The position numbers were made by a program, and so were the translations under genes. From positions 1 through 64,000 of the forward strand of contig JAGOBH010000009.1 of the NCBI GenBank assembly GCA_017983495.1: DNA of 64,000 nucleotides. The letters are read 5' to 3'. The stretch's first letter is position 1; the number at the start of each line of letters is the position of its first letter. Positions 8,209 through 17,251 of this stretch are shown here, in pieces. The notes below the pieces were generated by a model that was not told where the DNA came from, made no database searches, and saw nothing but the letters and a program-made list of their open reading frames with translations. This stretch comes from Pyrinomonadaceae bacterium (GTDB lineage: Bacteria > Acidobacteriota > Blastocatellia > Pyrinomonadales > Pyrinomonadaceae).

Positions 8209-9384
8209 ATGAAAAACGGGAAGATCGTAAAAGTGTCTTTCGTACTGATCTTTGCGGCATTTGGTGTATTTCTTTTGTACTCGCGATCGCCACAGGCTAA
8301 AGCTCAGACGAAGGCACCGGGGTCTCCATACGATTGGCGGCTACCGAAAGGGTTTCCCGTGCCACAGGTGCCTGCTGACAATCCGATGACGGCGGCCAAG
8401 GTCGAACTTGGCCGTCATCTCTTCTACGACAAGCGGCTGTCGGTAAATGAAAAAACGTCATGTGCGACCTGTCATTTGCAGGAAAGAGCATTTACCGAAG
8501 ACAAAAGCCTTTCGGTTGGAACGACTGGTGAAGTACATCCGCGAAATGCCATGGGACTAGCCAATGTCGCATATGCGGCGTCGCTCAACTGGGCAAATCC
8601 ATCGGTAGTGCTGCTCGAGCGCCAACCGCTGGTGCCGATCTTTGGCGAGATCCCGGTCGAGATGGGCATGGCTGGAAAAGAAGATCTTCTGATCTCGCGG
8701 ATAAAGGCCGAGCCGCGATACGCGAAGCTTTTCGCCGAGGCGTTTCCAGAGGCCACATACAAGATCACACTAAATCAGATAACCCGTTCGATCGCATCAT
8801 TCGTTCGGTCGCTGATCTCAGGCAACTCTCCCTACGACAAATACAAGTTCGAGAAGCAGGCTGACGCGATCACAGATTCCGCAAAACGCGGCGAACGTCT
8901 GTTTTTCAGCGAACGGCTCGAATGCACTGATTGCCATACGGGATTTAATCTGTCGGGCACGTCAAACTACGTCGGTAAAGCGGCGGAAACGACGGAGTTT
9001 CAGAATAATGGCATTTACAATATTGACGGCAAAGGCGGCTATCCTAAGAATAATACGGGACTGTTTGAGTTCACACAGGAAGCCGAGGATATGGGTAAAT
9101 TCAAGGTTCCGACCTTGCGTAATATCGAGCTCACCGCCCCTTATATGCACGATGGCAGCATCGCGACACTCGAGGATGTGATCGAGCATTACAAAGCAGG
9201 CGGCCGCACTATCAAAGACGGACCGAACAAAGGCGTTGGCAGCGACAATCCCTTCAAAAGCGGCTTTGTTCGCGGATTTAACCTATCCGGTCAGGAAAAA
9301 GCCGACTTGATCGCGTTTTTGCGAAGCCTGACCGACACTCAATTCATCACGGATCCGGGATTTGGCGATCCGTGGAAAAAGTAA
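8209..9384 (+). CDS. MbnH-like di-heme cytochrome c peroxidase-family enzyme
   Basis: The preferred ATG at 8209 follows the MbnP stop by four bases and has a nearby AGAGG. The 391-residue product has an N-terminal membrane or export segment (residues 8-25). It carries two c-type heme motifs, CATCH (85-89) and CTDCH (239-243), in the arrangement of bacterial di-heme peroxidases. The C-terminal half has the family motif FKVPTLRNIELTAPYMHDG. Members paired with MbnP form a high-valent di-iron state that oxidises a tryptophan of MbnP rather than acting as a simple peroxidase. It acts in the periplasm. The gene is followed four bases later by a CusF-cytochrome lipoprotein gene, so the three form one transcription unit. 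Confidence 0.88.
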   Translation: MKNGKIVKVSFVLIFAAFGVFLLYSRSPQAKAQTKAPGSPYDWRLPKGFPVPQVPADNPMTAAKVELGRHLFYDKRLSVNEKTSCATCHLQERAFTEDKSLSVGTTGEVHPRNAMGLANVAYAASLNWANPSVVLLERQPLVPIFGEIPVEMGMAGKEDLLISRIKAEPRYAKLFAEAFPEATYKITLNQITRSIASFVRSLISGNSPYDKYKFEKQADAITDSAKRGERLFFSERLECTDCHTGFNLSGTSNYVGKAAETTEFQNNGIYNIDGKGGYPKNNTGLFEFTQEAEDMGKFKVPTLRNIELTAPYMHDGSIATLEDVIEHYKAGGRTIKDGPNKGVGSDNPFKSGFVRGFNLSGQEKADLIAFLRSLTDTQFITDPGFGDPWKK

Positions 9385-9388
9385 AACT

Positions 9389-10000
9389 ATGAAAACCAAA
9401 CTTTTGATCTTATCGATCCCTTTTATCTTCGTCACGATATTCAGCGGCTGTTCGACCGGAAACGTAGCCAATCTGAATGCCGACCTGTTTCGGCAAACAT
9501 ACAAGTCGAAGGGAGTGATCCGAAACGTGGATCCGGCGGCAGGAACTGTGACGATCGATCACGAGGACATTCCTGGATATATGACAGCGATGGAAATGAC
9601 CAACCCGGTAGCCGATCCGTCACTGCTCACAGCCGTCAAGGCCGGCGACAAAGTCGATTTTGAGATCCTGCGGGACGGATCGAAAATAACATTCACGAAA
9701 TTTACTAAGACGGGCGAGACCAAGATCATTGACGGTGCAGCTATTTTCGCCGCTAATTGCGCCGTTTGCCACGGCCCTAAGGGCGAAGGCGAAAAACGCG
9801 GAATTCCGCTGATCTCGGGCCACGCGCTTGACCATACGGAGAAGGATTTTATCGAGCGAGTGCGAAACGGCAAGGAAAACCGGATGCTGCCATTCAGAGA
9901 CAAGCTATCTGAAGACGAGATCGCCGCGGTCGTCACATATGTCCGTACCGTGCTGCAGGCGGGGCTCATAAGCGACCCGAAAGAGGGTCACAAACATTAA
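9389..10000 (+). CDS. lipoprotein fusing a CusF-like copper domain to cytochrome c
   Basis: The 203-residue product begins with a lipoprotein signal ending in FSGC (C21). Residues about 41-105 match the CusF_Ec-type copper chaperone fold (GVIRNVDPAAGTVTIDHEDI, then GYMTAMEM), with H58, M65, M68 and M70 as likely Cu(I) ligands. The tryptophan used by E. coli CusF is absent. Residues about 114-195 are a small cytochrome c with CAVCH (124-128) and probable axial M166. Such a fusion could link copper binding to electron flow, perhaps to or from the MbnH hemes. That link is inference from the operon, which this gene ends. A terminator follows. Confidence 0.85.
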   Translation: MKTKLLILSIPFIFVTIFSGCSTGNVANLNADLFRQTYKSKGVIRNVDPAAGTVTIDHEDIPGYMTAMEMTNPVADPSLLTAVKAGDKVDFEILRDGSKITFTKFTKTGETKIIDGAAIFAANCAVCHGPKGEGEKRGIPLISGHALDHTEKDFIERVRNGKENRMLPFRDKLSEDEIAAVVTYVRTVLQAGLISDPKEGHKH

Positions 10001-10020
10001 TAACACTTGATTTTGCTAAC

Positions 10021-10051
10021 AAAAAAGAGGCTTCGAAAAGCCTCTTTTTTT
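10021..10051. terminator. bidirectional rho-independent terminator
   Basis: A-rich sequence, then AGAGGCTT-CGAA-AAGCCTCT and a run of T form a ten-pair hairpin flanked by A and T tracts on both sides. It lies between the rightward CusF-cytochrome gene and the leftward Cys/Met/His-rich gene and can end both transcripts. Confidence 0.9.
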
Positions 10052-10083
10052 CATTGTGTGTGCGTCCGTTATTGCTTAGGAGC

Positions 10084-10596
10084 TTAGGCCTTTTTCCCGG
10101 CAGCATTACAGCACGGGCAGCTATGGCTTTTACCGTCGGCCATTTTCATGTCGTGGTCCATCGCCATTTTGTGCTGGCCATCACCAGCTTTCATATCGTG
10201 TTTCATGCCTTCGCCCATTTTATGGCCACCAGCATTCATCATCGGGCAGGATTCGCCATCGGCCATCTTGCCGTCCGCCATCTTCTTGTGTTGCTCGGCC
10301 ATGGCTCCATCCTTTTTCATCATGTCGCACGAATGCTCGCCGTCGGCCGACATCGCCATCTTGTCGCCCGATTTTGCGTCCTTTGACTTCATCGGGCATG
10401 ATTGGGCACCGTCTTTGCAGCAGCATTCGTGGCCCTCAGCCATGGATTTGCCATCTTTTGACTTCATTGGGCACGAATCGCCCTTTCCGCAGCAACCGGC
10501 AGCAGAGTTAGTTCCGGACGAACTGACGGCATAGGCGACAACGCCAAGACCGAGAAGCAGCGAGACTACGATAAGTAAAAATAAATTCCGTTTCAT
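10084..10596 (-). CDS. exported Cys/Met/His-rich putative copper-binding protein
   Basis: Started at the ATG at 10596 (AGGAAG seven bases upstream) the protein has 170 residues. A 24-residue hydrophobic signal comes first (RNLFLLIVVSLLLGLGVVAYAV). The remainder is low-complexity and very rich in Met, Cys, His, Lys and Asp. It has two copies of SCPMKSKD, CC and CCC clusters, many KMADG and HKM units and a final SCPCCN. Such composition is typical of periplasmic Cu(I)/Ag(I) sponge proteins. It is the last gene of the leftward cus cluster, separated from cusB by 100 bases that contain a CRP/FNR-type palindrome, so it may have its own promoter. An in-frame ATG nine codons earlier is less likely. 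Confidence 0.7.
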   Translation of the reverse strand: MKRNLFLLIVVSLLLGLGVVAYAVSSSGTNSAAGCCGKGDSCPMKSKDGKSMAEGHECCCKDGAQSCPMKSKDAKSGDKMAMSADGEHSCDMMKKDGAMAEQHKKMADGKMADGESCPMMNAGGHKMGEGMKHDMKAGDGQHKMAMDHDMKMADGKSHSCPCCNAAGKKA

Positions 10597-10665
10597 AAAG
10601 ATCTTCCTCGTACTCAGTTGCAAATCTACAACGCAGTGATATTAACATATCCGATGTTCCCGCAA

Positions 10666-10682
10666 TGTGACGCATGTCACGG
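10666..10682. promoter_or_regulatory. CRP/FNR-family binding site candidate
   Basis: TGTGACGCATGTCACGG fits the TGTGA-N6-TCACA pattern recognised by CRP/FNR-family regulators. It lies about 77 bases upstream of the ATG at 10596 on the leftward strand. A nearly identical site occurs at 33241. Confidence 0.5.
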
Positions 10683-10696
10683 CGGCACCGGTACAA

Positions 10697-12220
10697 CTAA
10701 TTCGGATCTTGCTTCAGCAGTTCGGCACGAAGCAAAAAACTGCCTTCGGTGACGACCCGATCACCGACATTCAAGCCCTCTAAAACGGTGAACCGTCCGT
10801 TGTTTTCGGCTCCAAGACGAACCGTCTTCACCGTAAAGACGTTTGGCTTGTCGGTGGCGATAAATACCACCTTGCGGCCGCCGAGGTCCTGTACGGCACC
10901 GGCCGGAATGACCGGCATCGTACGCTCAGCCGTTCCCATCGAACCAAACGCGACATTCACATACATGCCGAGTTTGATCGCGCGATCCGGGTTATCAAGC
11001 TCGACGCGAACCTGCGCGGTACGTGTTTCGGGGTTGATGTTCGGGTCGATGTAAGTCACCTGTCCGCGAAACAGACGACCCGGATACGCATCTGTCGTAA
11101 CGCTTGCACCGCTGCCGGTTCGTAGCAAGCCGATATCCTTTTCGTACACCTGAGCGATCACCCAAACGCTCGAAAGGTCTGTGACACGCATCAACTCTTT
11201 GTTCGGCTCGACCACCATTCCCTGATTGACGTCGCGTTTTGTGATCGTACCGATTACCGGTGCCGTGAGACTGATCTCGGACGTGATCTTAGACGGTGAA
11301 CGAAGGTTATTAACACGTGACGGCGAGATTCCGAGCAGGATCAGGCGTTGCCGTGCGACGGTAAGTTCCGATTCGGCCGTTTGGCGCCTGACTGCCGCCT
11401 GCTCAAATTCGCCGCGGCTGACCGGGTTAATGTCGGCGACCTCGACAACTCGTGCATATCGCCTCTTTGCCTCCTCGTTGTCTGCCTCGGATGTGCGGAG
11501 TTTCGTCGTTGCCATTTCCAGTTCCTCGCGGCTCGCGGCGCCGATCTTGACCAGATTCACCGTTCGCTCGTGACGTTTCTGGTTTTCGACGAGCTCGGCC
11601 TGTACTGTCTTGAGCCGTGCCAGCATTTGATCGACGTCGGTATTGCTGACCGGACTGAGTTTGACGAGCTTAGCAGTCCGCTCGTAGTTCTGCCGGGCAG
11701 TTTGGGCATCGGTCAACAAGGCTAGATAGCGGGATTGCGAAGCGGCAAGCTCGTCACTAAAGATCACTGCGACCGGGCTGCCGCGGCCGACGCTTTCGCC
11801 AAGTTCGCCGCTCACGCTGCGAATAATGCCACCGACCAGCGAAATTACAGGCGTTTCCTTATACGCGTTTGCCTGCACCACGCCGGTGGCCGCGACGCTC
11901 ATCGCCTCGTTAGAAAGAGTTTCGCCGACGGCCTCAATCTTAAGGCCGATCTTTTCCACCTGGTCCGGCAGGATCGTTATCGTCTGGTCGCCTGCAGTCG
12001 AAGACGACTGCTGACTGCTGTTATCGCCGAATGATACAGTTCGCGGTGCCGGCAGAGCCTCGCCCTCGCCGCTCGTGCCGCGGAAATACCAGAAGAACGC
12101 AGCTCCCACGATCACGACCGCGACCGACGCGGCAGCTATGATGAGCGGCTTTCGGTTCGATCTACGCCGCTCCGTCATTTCGGTTCCCTCGTTCATTTCG
12201 TCGTTAGTTTCGTCGCTCAT
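10697..12220 (-). CDS. cusB: CusB-type periplasmic adaptor of a heavy-metal RND efflux pump
   Basis: The 507-residue protein has a cytoplasmic N-terminal tail and one membrane anchor (residues about 25-46). It then has the membrane-fusion-protein order: barrel-sandwich halves (about 115-160 and 305-330, with SLTAPVIGTITKRDVNQGMV), a long alpha-hairpin between them (about 160-300), a beta-barrel domain and a membrane-proximal domain ending VTEGSFLLRAELL. It bridges CusA in the inner membrane and the outer-membrane channel. Its ATG overlaps the stop of cusC (ATGA, four bases), so the two are coupled. The alpha-hairpin looks longer than in E. coli CusB. The order cusA-cupredoxin-cusC-cusB on one strand supports copper/silver specificity. 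Confidence 0.88.
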   Translation of the reverse strand: MSDETNDEMNEGTEMTERRRSNRKPLIIAAASVAVVIVGAAFFWYFRGTSGEGEALPAPRTVSFGDNSSQQSSSTAGDQTITILPDQVEKIGLKIEAVGETLSNEAMSVAATGVVQANAYKETPVISLVGGIIRSVSGELGESVGRGSPVAVIFSDELAASQSRYLALLTDAQTARQNYERTAKLVKLSPVSNTDVDQMLARLKTVQAELVENQKRHERTVNLVKIGAASREELEMATTKLRTSEADNEEAKRRYARVVEVADINPVSRGEFEQAAVRRQTAESELTVARQRLILLGISPSRVNNLRSPSKITSEISLTAPVIGTITKRDVNQGMVVEPNKELMRVTDLSSVWVIAQVYEKDIGLLRTGSGASVTTDAYPGRLFRGQVTYIDPNINPETRTAQVRVELDNPDRAIKLGMYVNVAFGSMGTAERTMPVIPAGAVQDLGGRKVVFIATDKPNVFTVKTVRLGAENNGRFTVLEGLNVGDRVVTEGSFLLRAELLKQDPN

Positions 12221-13569
12221 TTCTTTTTCAATTCCGGTGCGTTCACCGCCCGCAACATTTCAACATGCGCCGAATATGTCTCAAATTCGGCCTCGATCAA
12301 CTCATTTTCCACTTCCAGAAATCGGCGTTCTTCGGCAATATAATCGAGCAAACTGCGTGCTCCGAGCTCGTATGTCTGCCAGATGACCTGCAGGTTGGCG
12401 TTTGCCTGATCGCGGACGCCGCCCTGGAATATCGACAACGAGCGGGCCGCACGATTATATTTGGCGATCGACGACGCAACTTCCCTGCGAATTGTCAGTT
12501 CGCCAAATTCGATCCGCCGGATGGCCGCCTCGCGTTCAAACGTCGCCGCCTCGACCGCACCCTGATTTCGATTTCGCACCGGAAGATCTATCTCGATGCC
12601 AAAGGTAAAAACGTTCGAGAGCATCTGGATCGGCCGCAGCATTCCCTGCTCGTCATAACCGCTGAACGGAAATCCCGCGTCCATTCGCTGATAGCCTGCC
12701 GTGACGCCGGCGTCGATCCTCCCCTCCGATTTTGTCTGCTCGATCTTTGCGGCAGCGAGAAGCTCGAATGAACGGGCTCCCTGCAGGTCGGGCCGATCCC
12801 TTAGTGCCCGCTCGGTCAATTCGGCGGCCTGCGGCGGCGGTGCGATCATGTTTTGAAAATCTCCGCGAATACGCAGTATCTGTTCGGGCTTCATTCCCAA
12901 CATGTTGCGAAGCTCGAACAACGCCGCCTCGACCTTGCCCTCGGCCCCTTCACGGATCGACTGCAGCCGATTGACCTCTACAAGAAATATCTTCTGCTCG
13001 AGCGGAGCGATCTTGCCCTCAGTCACGCGTTCGGTGACGAGTTGATACCCCTCGCGGGCGGCGGTCAGAGTTTTCTCGGTGACGTCCAATTTTCTGATCG
13101 CCGCCAGAGCCTCGCCAAATTTCAGACGTACGTCCGCAGCCATAATGCGCTCTTGATTGGCGAGATCGAACTCACGAACCTCAAGTTCACGCTGAGCCAC
13201 CGCGATGCGTGCCGCCCGCCGTCCGCCGAGCTCGAGCGGCAGCATGACCTCGGCCATTCCCGATTTGTCCGGACCACCTATCTGCTTGGTGCCGCTCGCC
13301 GAGAGCTTTGGATTGGCCCTCAGGCGAGCCTGCCGTATCATCGCACGGCTGGCGTCGACCTCGCTCCGGATCGCAAGCAACTCGCCATTATTCGCAAGTG
13401 CCAGCGCGACCGCGTCGTCCGCCGTCATTCCGCTGACCGGGTCGAGATAACGGGTAATGTCTCCCGCCGAAGCGGACATCTGTGCTTGTGCAAAAACGGG
13501 CGCCGCTACCGGCACGGCCGACAGCAGCAGTGTCAAAATCAAGGTTATGTTCAGCAGCTTTCGATACAT
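12217..13569 (-). CDS. cusC: CusC/CzcC-type outer-membrane efflux channel (TolC family)
   Basis: The 450-residue product starts with a signal peptide (cut near residue 28, VFA-QAQ). It has the two-fold repeated TolC-family architecture. The first repeat begins MTADDAVALALANNGEL, and the second begins near residue 240 with TERALRDRPDLQGA. Both have long helical segments for the periplasmic tunnel. LGGRRAARIAVAQRELEVRE and LPVRNRNQGAVEAA are typical of metal RND channels. Lipidation is not evident. It completes the tripartite pump with CusA and CusB. The gene starts five bases after the cupredoxin stop and overlaps cusB by four bases. Confidence 0.87.
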   Translation of the reverse strand: MYRKLLNITLILTLLLSAVPVAAPVFAQAQMSASAGDITRYLDPVSGMTADDAVALALANNGELLAIRSEVDASRAMIRQARLRANPKLSASGTKQIGGPDKSGMAEVMLPLELGGRRAARIAVAQRELEVREFDLANQERIMAADVRLKFGEALAAIRKLDVTEKTLTAAREGYQLVTERVTEGKIAPLEQKIFLVEVNRLQSIREGAEGKVEAALFELRNMLGMKPEQILRIRGDFQNMIAPPPQAAELTERALRDRPDLQGARSFELLAAAKIEQTKSEGRIDAGVTAGYQRMDAGFPFSGYDEQGMLRPIQMLSNVFTFGIEIDLPVRNRNQGAVEAATFEREAAIRRIEFGELTIRREVASSIAKYNRAARSLSIFQGGVRDQANANLQVIWQTYELGARSLLDYIAEERRFLEVENELIEAEFETYSAHVEMLRAVNAPELKKK

Positions 13570-13573
13570 TTGA

Positions 13574-13972
13574 TCAGCGCACGATCAACTTGCCGCGCAT
13601 CATATTCATCCCGCACGTGAAGCCGAATTCTCCCGACTTTTTCGGTGTAAAACTAATTACGACCGGCTCGTTTAACGGTAAATTTCGGTTTATTCCGTAC
13701 GCCGGAATCACGACTTCCGTTGCGCAGGTTGCGTCTGTTTGACGTAAAAAAGTAATGCGTGTCAAAACGCCGCGACGAAGTGTGATACCTGTCCGTGAAT
13801 AACCCTGATCGGTGATCAAAACTCGCGCCGTTTGGACTCCTGATTTGACGGTGCGGCTCTTTGTTTGCGCATGCGCCGCAAAGTTCGTAAAAAAGAATAA
13901 AGACGCACCGAACGATAAAACAAATACTGTTTTAGAAATGCTTTTTAACTCGATCCGTTTATTGAATTTCAT
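13574..13972 (-). CDS. small exported cupredoxin-like protein inside the cus operon
   Basis: The 132-residue protein has an N-terminal signal (hydrophobic residues about 15-33, cut near AHA-QTK). A cupredoxin fold domain of the EfeO/CopC-associated type follows. The C-terminal strand [14 protein letters not shown] carries the usual Cys and Met copper ligands, and a second candidate ligand region is TCATEVVIP. Its start overlaps the cusA stop by four bases and cusC follows five bases later, so it is made together with the pump. It may replace the CusF-type chaperone that hands periplasmic copper to CusA/CusB; this is inference from position. Confidence 0.8.
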   Translation of the reverse strand: MKFNKRIELKSISKTVFVLSFGASLFFFTNFAAHAQTKSRTVKSGVQTARVLITDQGYSRTGITLRRGVLTRITFLRQTDATCATEVVIPAYGINRNLPLNEPVVISFTPKKSGEFGFTCGMNMMRGKLIVR

Positions 13973-16900
13973 ATTCTATTCTCCTCTCTAAGTTCTTTCT
14001 TTAGCTCGCGTTCCCGCAGCCAGTAGAAAATCACCGGCGTTACGATCAGCACATGCAGCAGGCTGGATACCATACCTCCAAAAACCGGCGTCGCCAGCGG
14101 CTTCATTACTTCAGACCCAGCGCCGGTGCTCCACATGATGGGCAAGAGCCCGACAACAATGGTCATTACGGTCATGACTTTGGGACGAAGACGAAGAAGA
14201 GCTCCTTCGGTGACTGCTTCGAGCAGCGATTCCCGGTCGAGCTGTCCGAGCTCCTCCGTTTTACGTTTTACCGCCTCTTCGAGATAAACGACCATTACAA
14301 TTGTCGTCTGCACAGCCGCTCCGAAAAGCGCAATAAAGCCAACCCATACCGCGACCGAAAAGTTGTACTGCAGCATCCAGAGCAGGTAAAAACCGCCGGT
14401 CAGAGCGAACGGCACGGCAAGCAGAATATGGGCCGCTTCGAGAAAGGAGTGATAGGTAATATAGAGCGTGGCAAAGATGATAAGCAGGACGACTGGGACC
14501 ACGATCATCAACCGCTTGCGGGCCCGCTCCTGATTTTCGTATTGGCCGCTCCAGGTGATGTAATAACCCGCGGGCATTACCACCTTTTCGCGAATCGCCT
14601 CCTTGGTCTCATCGACGAAACTTCCGATATCACGGCCGCGAATATTGAGCAGGACCGTACCCCGGAGCAGGCCGTTTTCGCTTTGGATCATCGACGGCCC
14701 TTCAACGGTTCGGATCTCGGCAAGCTGCGACAGCGGGATCGACCCTCCGCCCGGAGAACTTACCGGGATCTGGCCGATCGCGGTCGGTGTCGAGCGAAAC
14801 TCCGGTGCGTAGCGTACGCGAATGGGAAACCGTCGGCGCCCTTCGATCGTCACGGTCAGATTCGTTTCACCGATGCCTTTTTCGATCACATCCTGAATAG
14901 TCGAAACGTCGATGCCGTACCGGGCCGCCGCCGTGCGGTCAATATCGATATCGATGTACGGTGCTCCGCCGATCCGCTCTGGATAAACGTCCGCCGCGCC
15001 GGGCACATCCTTCACCACCGCCGCAATCTGCCTCGCTGTTTCCTCCAGAGTATCGAGGTCGTTGCCGAAGATCTTGATGCCGACCTGCGAGCGGATACCG
15101 GTAGCAAGCATTTCGATGCGATTGATGATCGGCTGCGTCCAGATGTTTGTGACGCCCGGCATCCGCGTCGCTTCGTCCATTTCGGCGATCAGTTTCTCCC
15201 GCGTCATCCCGTCACGCCACTGATCTTCGGGCTTCAAATGGATGATGGTTTCGTTCATGTTTATCGGCGAGGGGTCGGTCGAGGTTTCGGCACGTCCGGC
15301 TTTCCCGACCGCCCATTCAACCTCGGGAAAAGCTTTCAAAATCTCGTCTTGCTTGCTCAGGATCCTGGTCGCCTCGTCCAGTGAAATTGCCGGGTCGGTC
15401 ACCGGCATGTACATCAGGTCGCCTTCGTTCAACGGGGGCATGAACTCGCTGCCGATCTGAGTCGCGACAACCATCGCTCCCGAGAAAAACGCCAGAGCGA
15501 GCAAAACCGTAGCGATCCGATTCCGAAGAGCAATGATGAGCAAGGGCTTGTACACTCGCCGCAAAAAGCGCATGATCGGATTCCACTCTTCGGGCCGCAG
15601 TTTTCCGCCGAGCAGATAGCCGCACAGAACGGGGATTAGCGTGACAGCGATTATCGCCGCCGCGATCATCGCGAAGGTTTTCGTGAAGGCGAGCGGGTGA
15701 AAGAGCTTTCCTTCCTGTCCCGTTAATGCGAAGACGGGGACAAAGGCGATAACAATGATCGCTATCGACGCGACGATCGGGCGCCCGACCATCTTCGTCG
15801 CTTCCAGCACTATCTCCCAAACACGCTTTCTGTCGGAAAAGCTCACTCCCTCCTTCTCGATCGCCCGATACGCATTTTCAGTCACGACGATTCCAGCATC
15901 CACGAGGTCTGAAACCGCGATCGCGATACCGGCAAGCGACATGATGTTTGACGTGATCCCAAAGATATACATCAAGAGGAACGCGGCAAGAGCGGCAAGC
16001 AAAAGAGGTATCGTAACTATCAGGGTCGAACGAAAATGAGCGAGAAACAGCAGATTTACAAGTGTTACGAGAATGAACTCCTCGGTCAGCGCCCATTTGA
16101 GCGTGTCGGCTGTACGGTTGATCAGATCGGTACGGTCATAAAATGGGACCAGCCGAACGCCCGGCGGCAGTCCGGGTTTGATCTCTTCGATCTTTTTCTT
16201 GACGTTCTCGATCGCCTCGAGCGCACTGATGCCGTAGCGCATGATGACGACGCCACCGATCGCTTCCTTGCCGTCTTTATCAAGCGAGCCGGTGCGGAAG
16301 GCGTTTCCGAGTTTGACCTCGCCGAGATTTCGGACGTAGATGGGAGTCCCGTTCTGAGAGCCGACGACGATATTCTCGACATCCGCGACGGATTCGACCA
16401 ACCCTATGCCTCGGACAACGGCCCATTCGCCGCCCTGTTCGACGACGTTGCCACCGACGTTGTTATTCGACCGCTCGACCGCCTCGACCACGGTCGATAG
16501 CGGCAAATTGTAAGCCCGGAGCTTATTCGGATCTACGTCCACCTGATACTGCTGGACAAAGCCGCCGACCGTTGCGACCTCGGCAATGCCCGGCGTTGAA
16601 TTAAGCTGATAACGCACGAACCAGTCCTGTAGCGTGCGCAGGTCGCGGAGGCTCATCTCGTCCGATTCGAGCGTGTACCAAAATACCTGGCCAAGACCGG
16701 TCGCGTCCGGGCCGAGCGTTGGCACGACGCCCTCGGGCAATTGTTTCGTGACAAGATTGAGCCGCTCCAGTACTCGTGTCCGCGCCCAATAGAGGTCAAT
16801 ATTATCTTCAAAGATAATATTGACCATCGAGAAGCTAAAGGCGGAACTTGCCCTGACGGTCCGAACTCCCGGCAGCCCTTGAAGGCTCGTCACAAGAGGA

Positions 16901-17100
16901 TAAGTCACCTGGTCCTCGACCTCTAGCGGCGAACGCCCGGCCCAATCGGTAAAAACTATGACCTGGTTATCCGAAAGGTCAGGGATGGCATCGATCGGCG
17001 TCTTTACAAGCGCGTAATAACCCGCGATCGCCAGTGCAATGTAAATCGCAATTACGATGACGCGGTTCTTGAGCGACCAGTCGATAAGCCAATTAATCAT
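13969..17100 (-). CDS. cusA: CusA-type heavy-metal RND efflux transporter
   Basis: The 1043-residue length equals that of E. coli CusA (1047). The protein has the RND plan of twelve membrane helices with two large periplasmic loops. The N-terminus [15 protein letters not shown] and the conserved TM4 segment [21 protein letters not shown] with proton-relay aspartates are present. Three methionines lie in the contexts of the CusA copper triad ([18 protein letters not shown] and [10 protein letters not shown]), which points to Cu(I)/Ag(I) rather than zinc/cobalt. It pumps metal out using the proton gradient together with CusB and CusC. The gene is followed by a four-base overlap with the cupredoxin gene. 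No strong ribosome binding site is seen before the ATG. Confidence 0.93.
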   Translation of the reverse strand: MINWLIDWSLKNRVIVIAIYIALAIAGYYALVKTPIDAIPDLSDNQVIVFTDWAGRSPLEVEDQVTYPLVTSLQGLPGVRTVRASSAFSFSMVNIIFEDNIDLYWARTRVLERLNLVTKQLPEGVVPTLGPDATGLGQVFWYTLESDEMSLRDLRTLQDWFVRYQLNSTPGIAEVATVGGFVQQYQVDVDPNKLRAYNLPLSTVVEAVERSNNNVGGNVVEQGGEWAVVRGIGLVESVADVENIVVGSQNGTPIYVRNLGEVKLGNAFRTGSLDKDGKEAIGGVVIMRYGISALEAIENVKKKIEEIKPGLPPGVRLVPFYDRTDLINRTADTLKWALTEEFILVTLVNLLFLAHFRSTLIVTIPLLLAALAAFLLMYIFGITSNIMSLAGIAIAVSDLVDAGIVVTENAYRAIEKEGVSFSDRKRVWEIVLEATKMVGRPIVASIAIIVIAFVPVFALTGQEGKLFHPLAFTKTFAMIAAAIIAVTLIPVLCGYLLGGKLRPEEWNPIMRFLRRVYKPLLIIALRNRIATVLLALAFFSGAMVVATQIGSEFMPPLNEGDLMYMPVTDPAISLDEATRILSKQDEILKAFPEVEWAVGKAGRAETSTDPSPINMNETIIHLKPEDQWRDGMTREKLIAEMDEATRMPGVTNIWTQPIINRIEMLATGIRSQVGIKIFGNDLDTLEETARQIAAVVKDVPGAADVYPERIGGAPYIDIDIDRTAAARYGIDVSTIQDVIEKGIGETNLTVTIEGRRRFPIRVRYAPEFRSTPTAIGQIPVSSPGGGSIPLSQLAEIRTVEGPSMIQSENGLLRGTVLLNIRGRDIGSFVDETKEAIREKVVMPAGYYITWSGQYENQERARKRLMIVVPVVLLIIFATLYITYHSFLEAAHILLAVPFALTGGFYLLWMLQYNFSVAVWVGFIALFGAAVQTTIVMVVYLEEAVKRKTEELGQLDRESLLEAVTEGALLRLRPKVMTVMTIVVGLLPIMWSTGAGSEVMKPLATPVFGGMVSSLLHVLIVTPVIFYWLRERELKKELREENRI

Positions 17101-17118
17101 TTTAACAACACCCTTGTT

Positions 17119-17235
17119 CTAATACCTTCGGCGGACATTTGACCGAACCGACAGTCGCGAACACGGGAAGACACAGGACATCCCGAACGCGGCGACAATT
17201 GCTCCGAGTGAGCCGAGCTTATCTAAAATACTCAT
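17119..17235 (-). pseudogene. short MerC-like remnant, apparently truncated and frameshifted
   Basis: A 38-codon frame starting at 17235 encodes MSILDKLGSLGAIVAAFGMS, then CVFP. This resembles the first membrane segment of MerC/MerT-type metal transport proteins (DK-x-G-x-LG-x2-V-x-A-x-G, then FP). After FP the frame turns into an Arg/Ser-rich tail with no sense. One base of frame shift would restore FPVFATVGS, which again fits MerC, and that frame then ends directly before the cusA start. Full MerC proteins are about 130-140 residues, so most is missing. A real short peptide is the alternative. Confidence 0.4.
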
Positions 17236-17251
17236 ATTTCTCTGCCGTCTT

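Noticed and set aside
14053..15384. 443-codon + strand frame opposite cusA
   Set aside because: Composition rich in Arg and His, no motif, and cusA on the other strand has all RND features.
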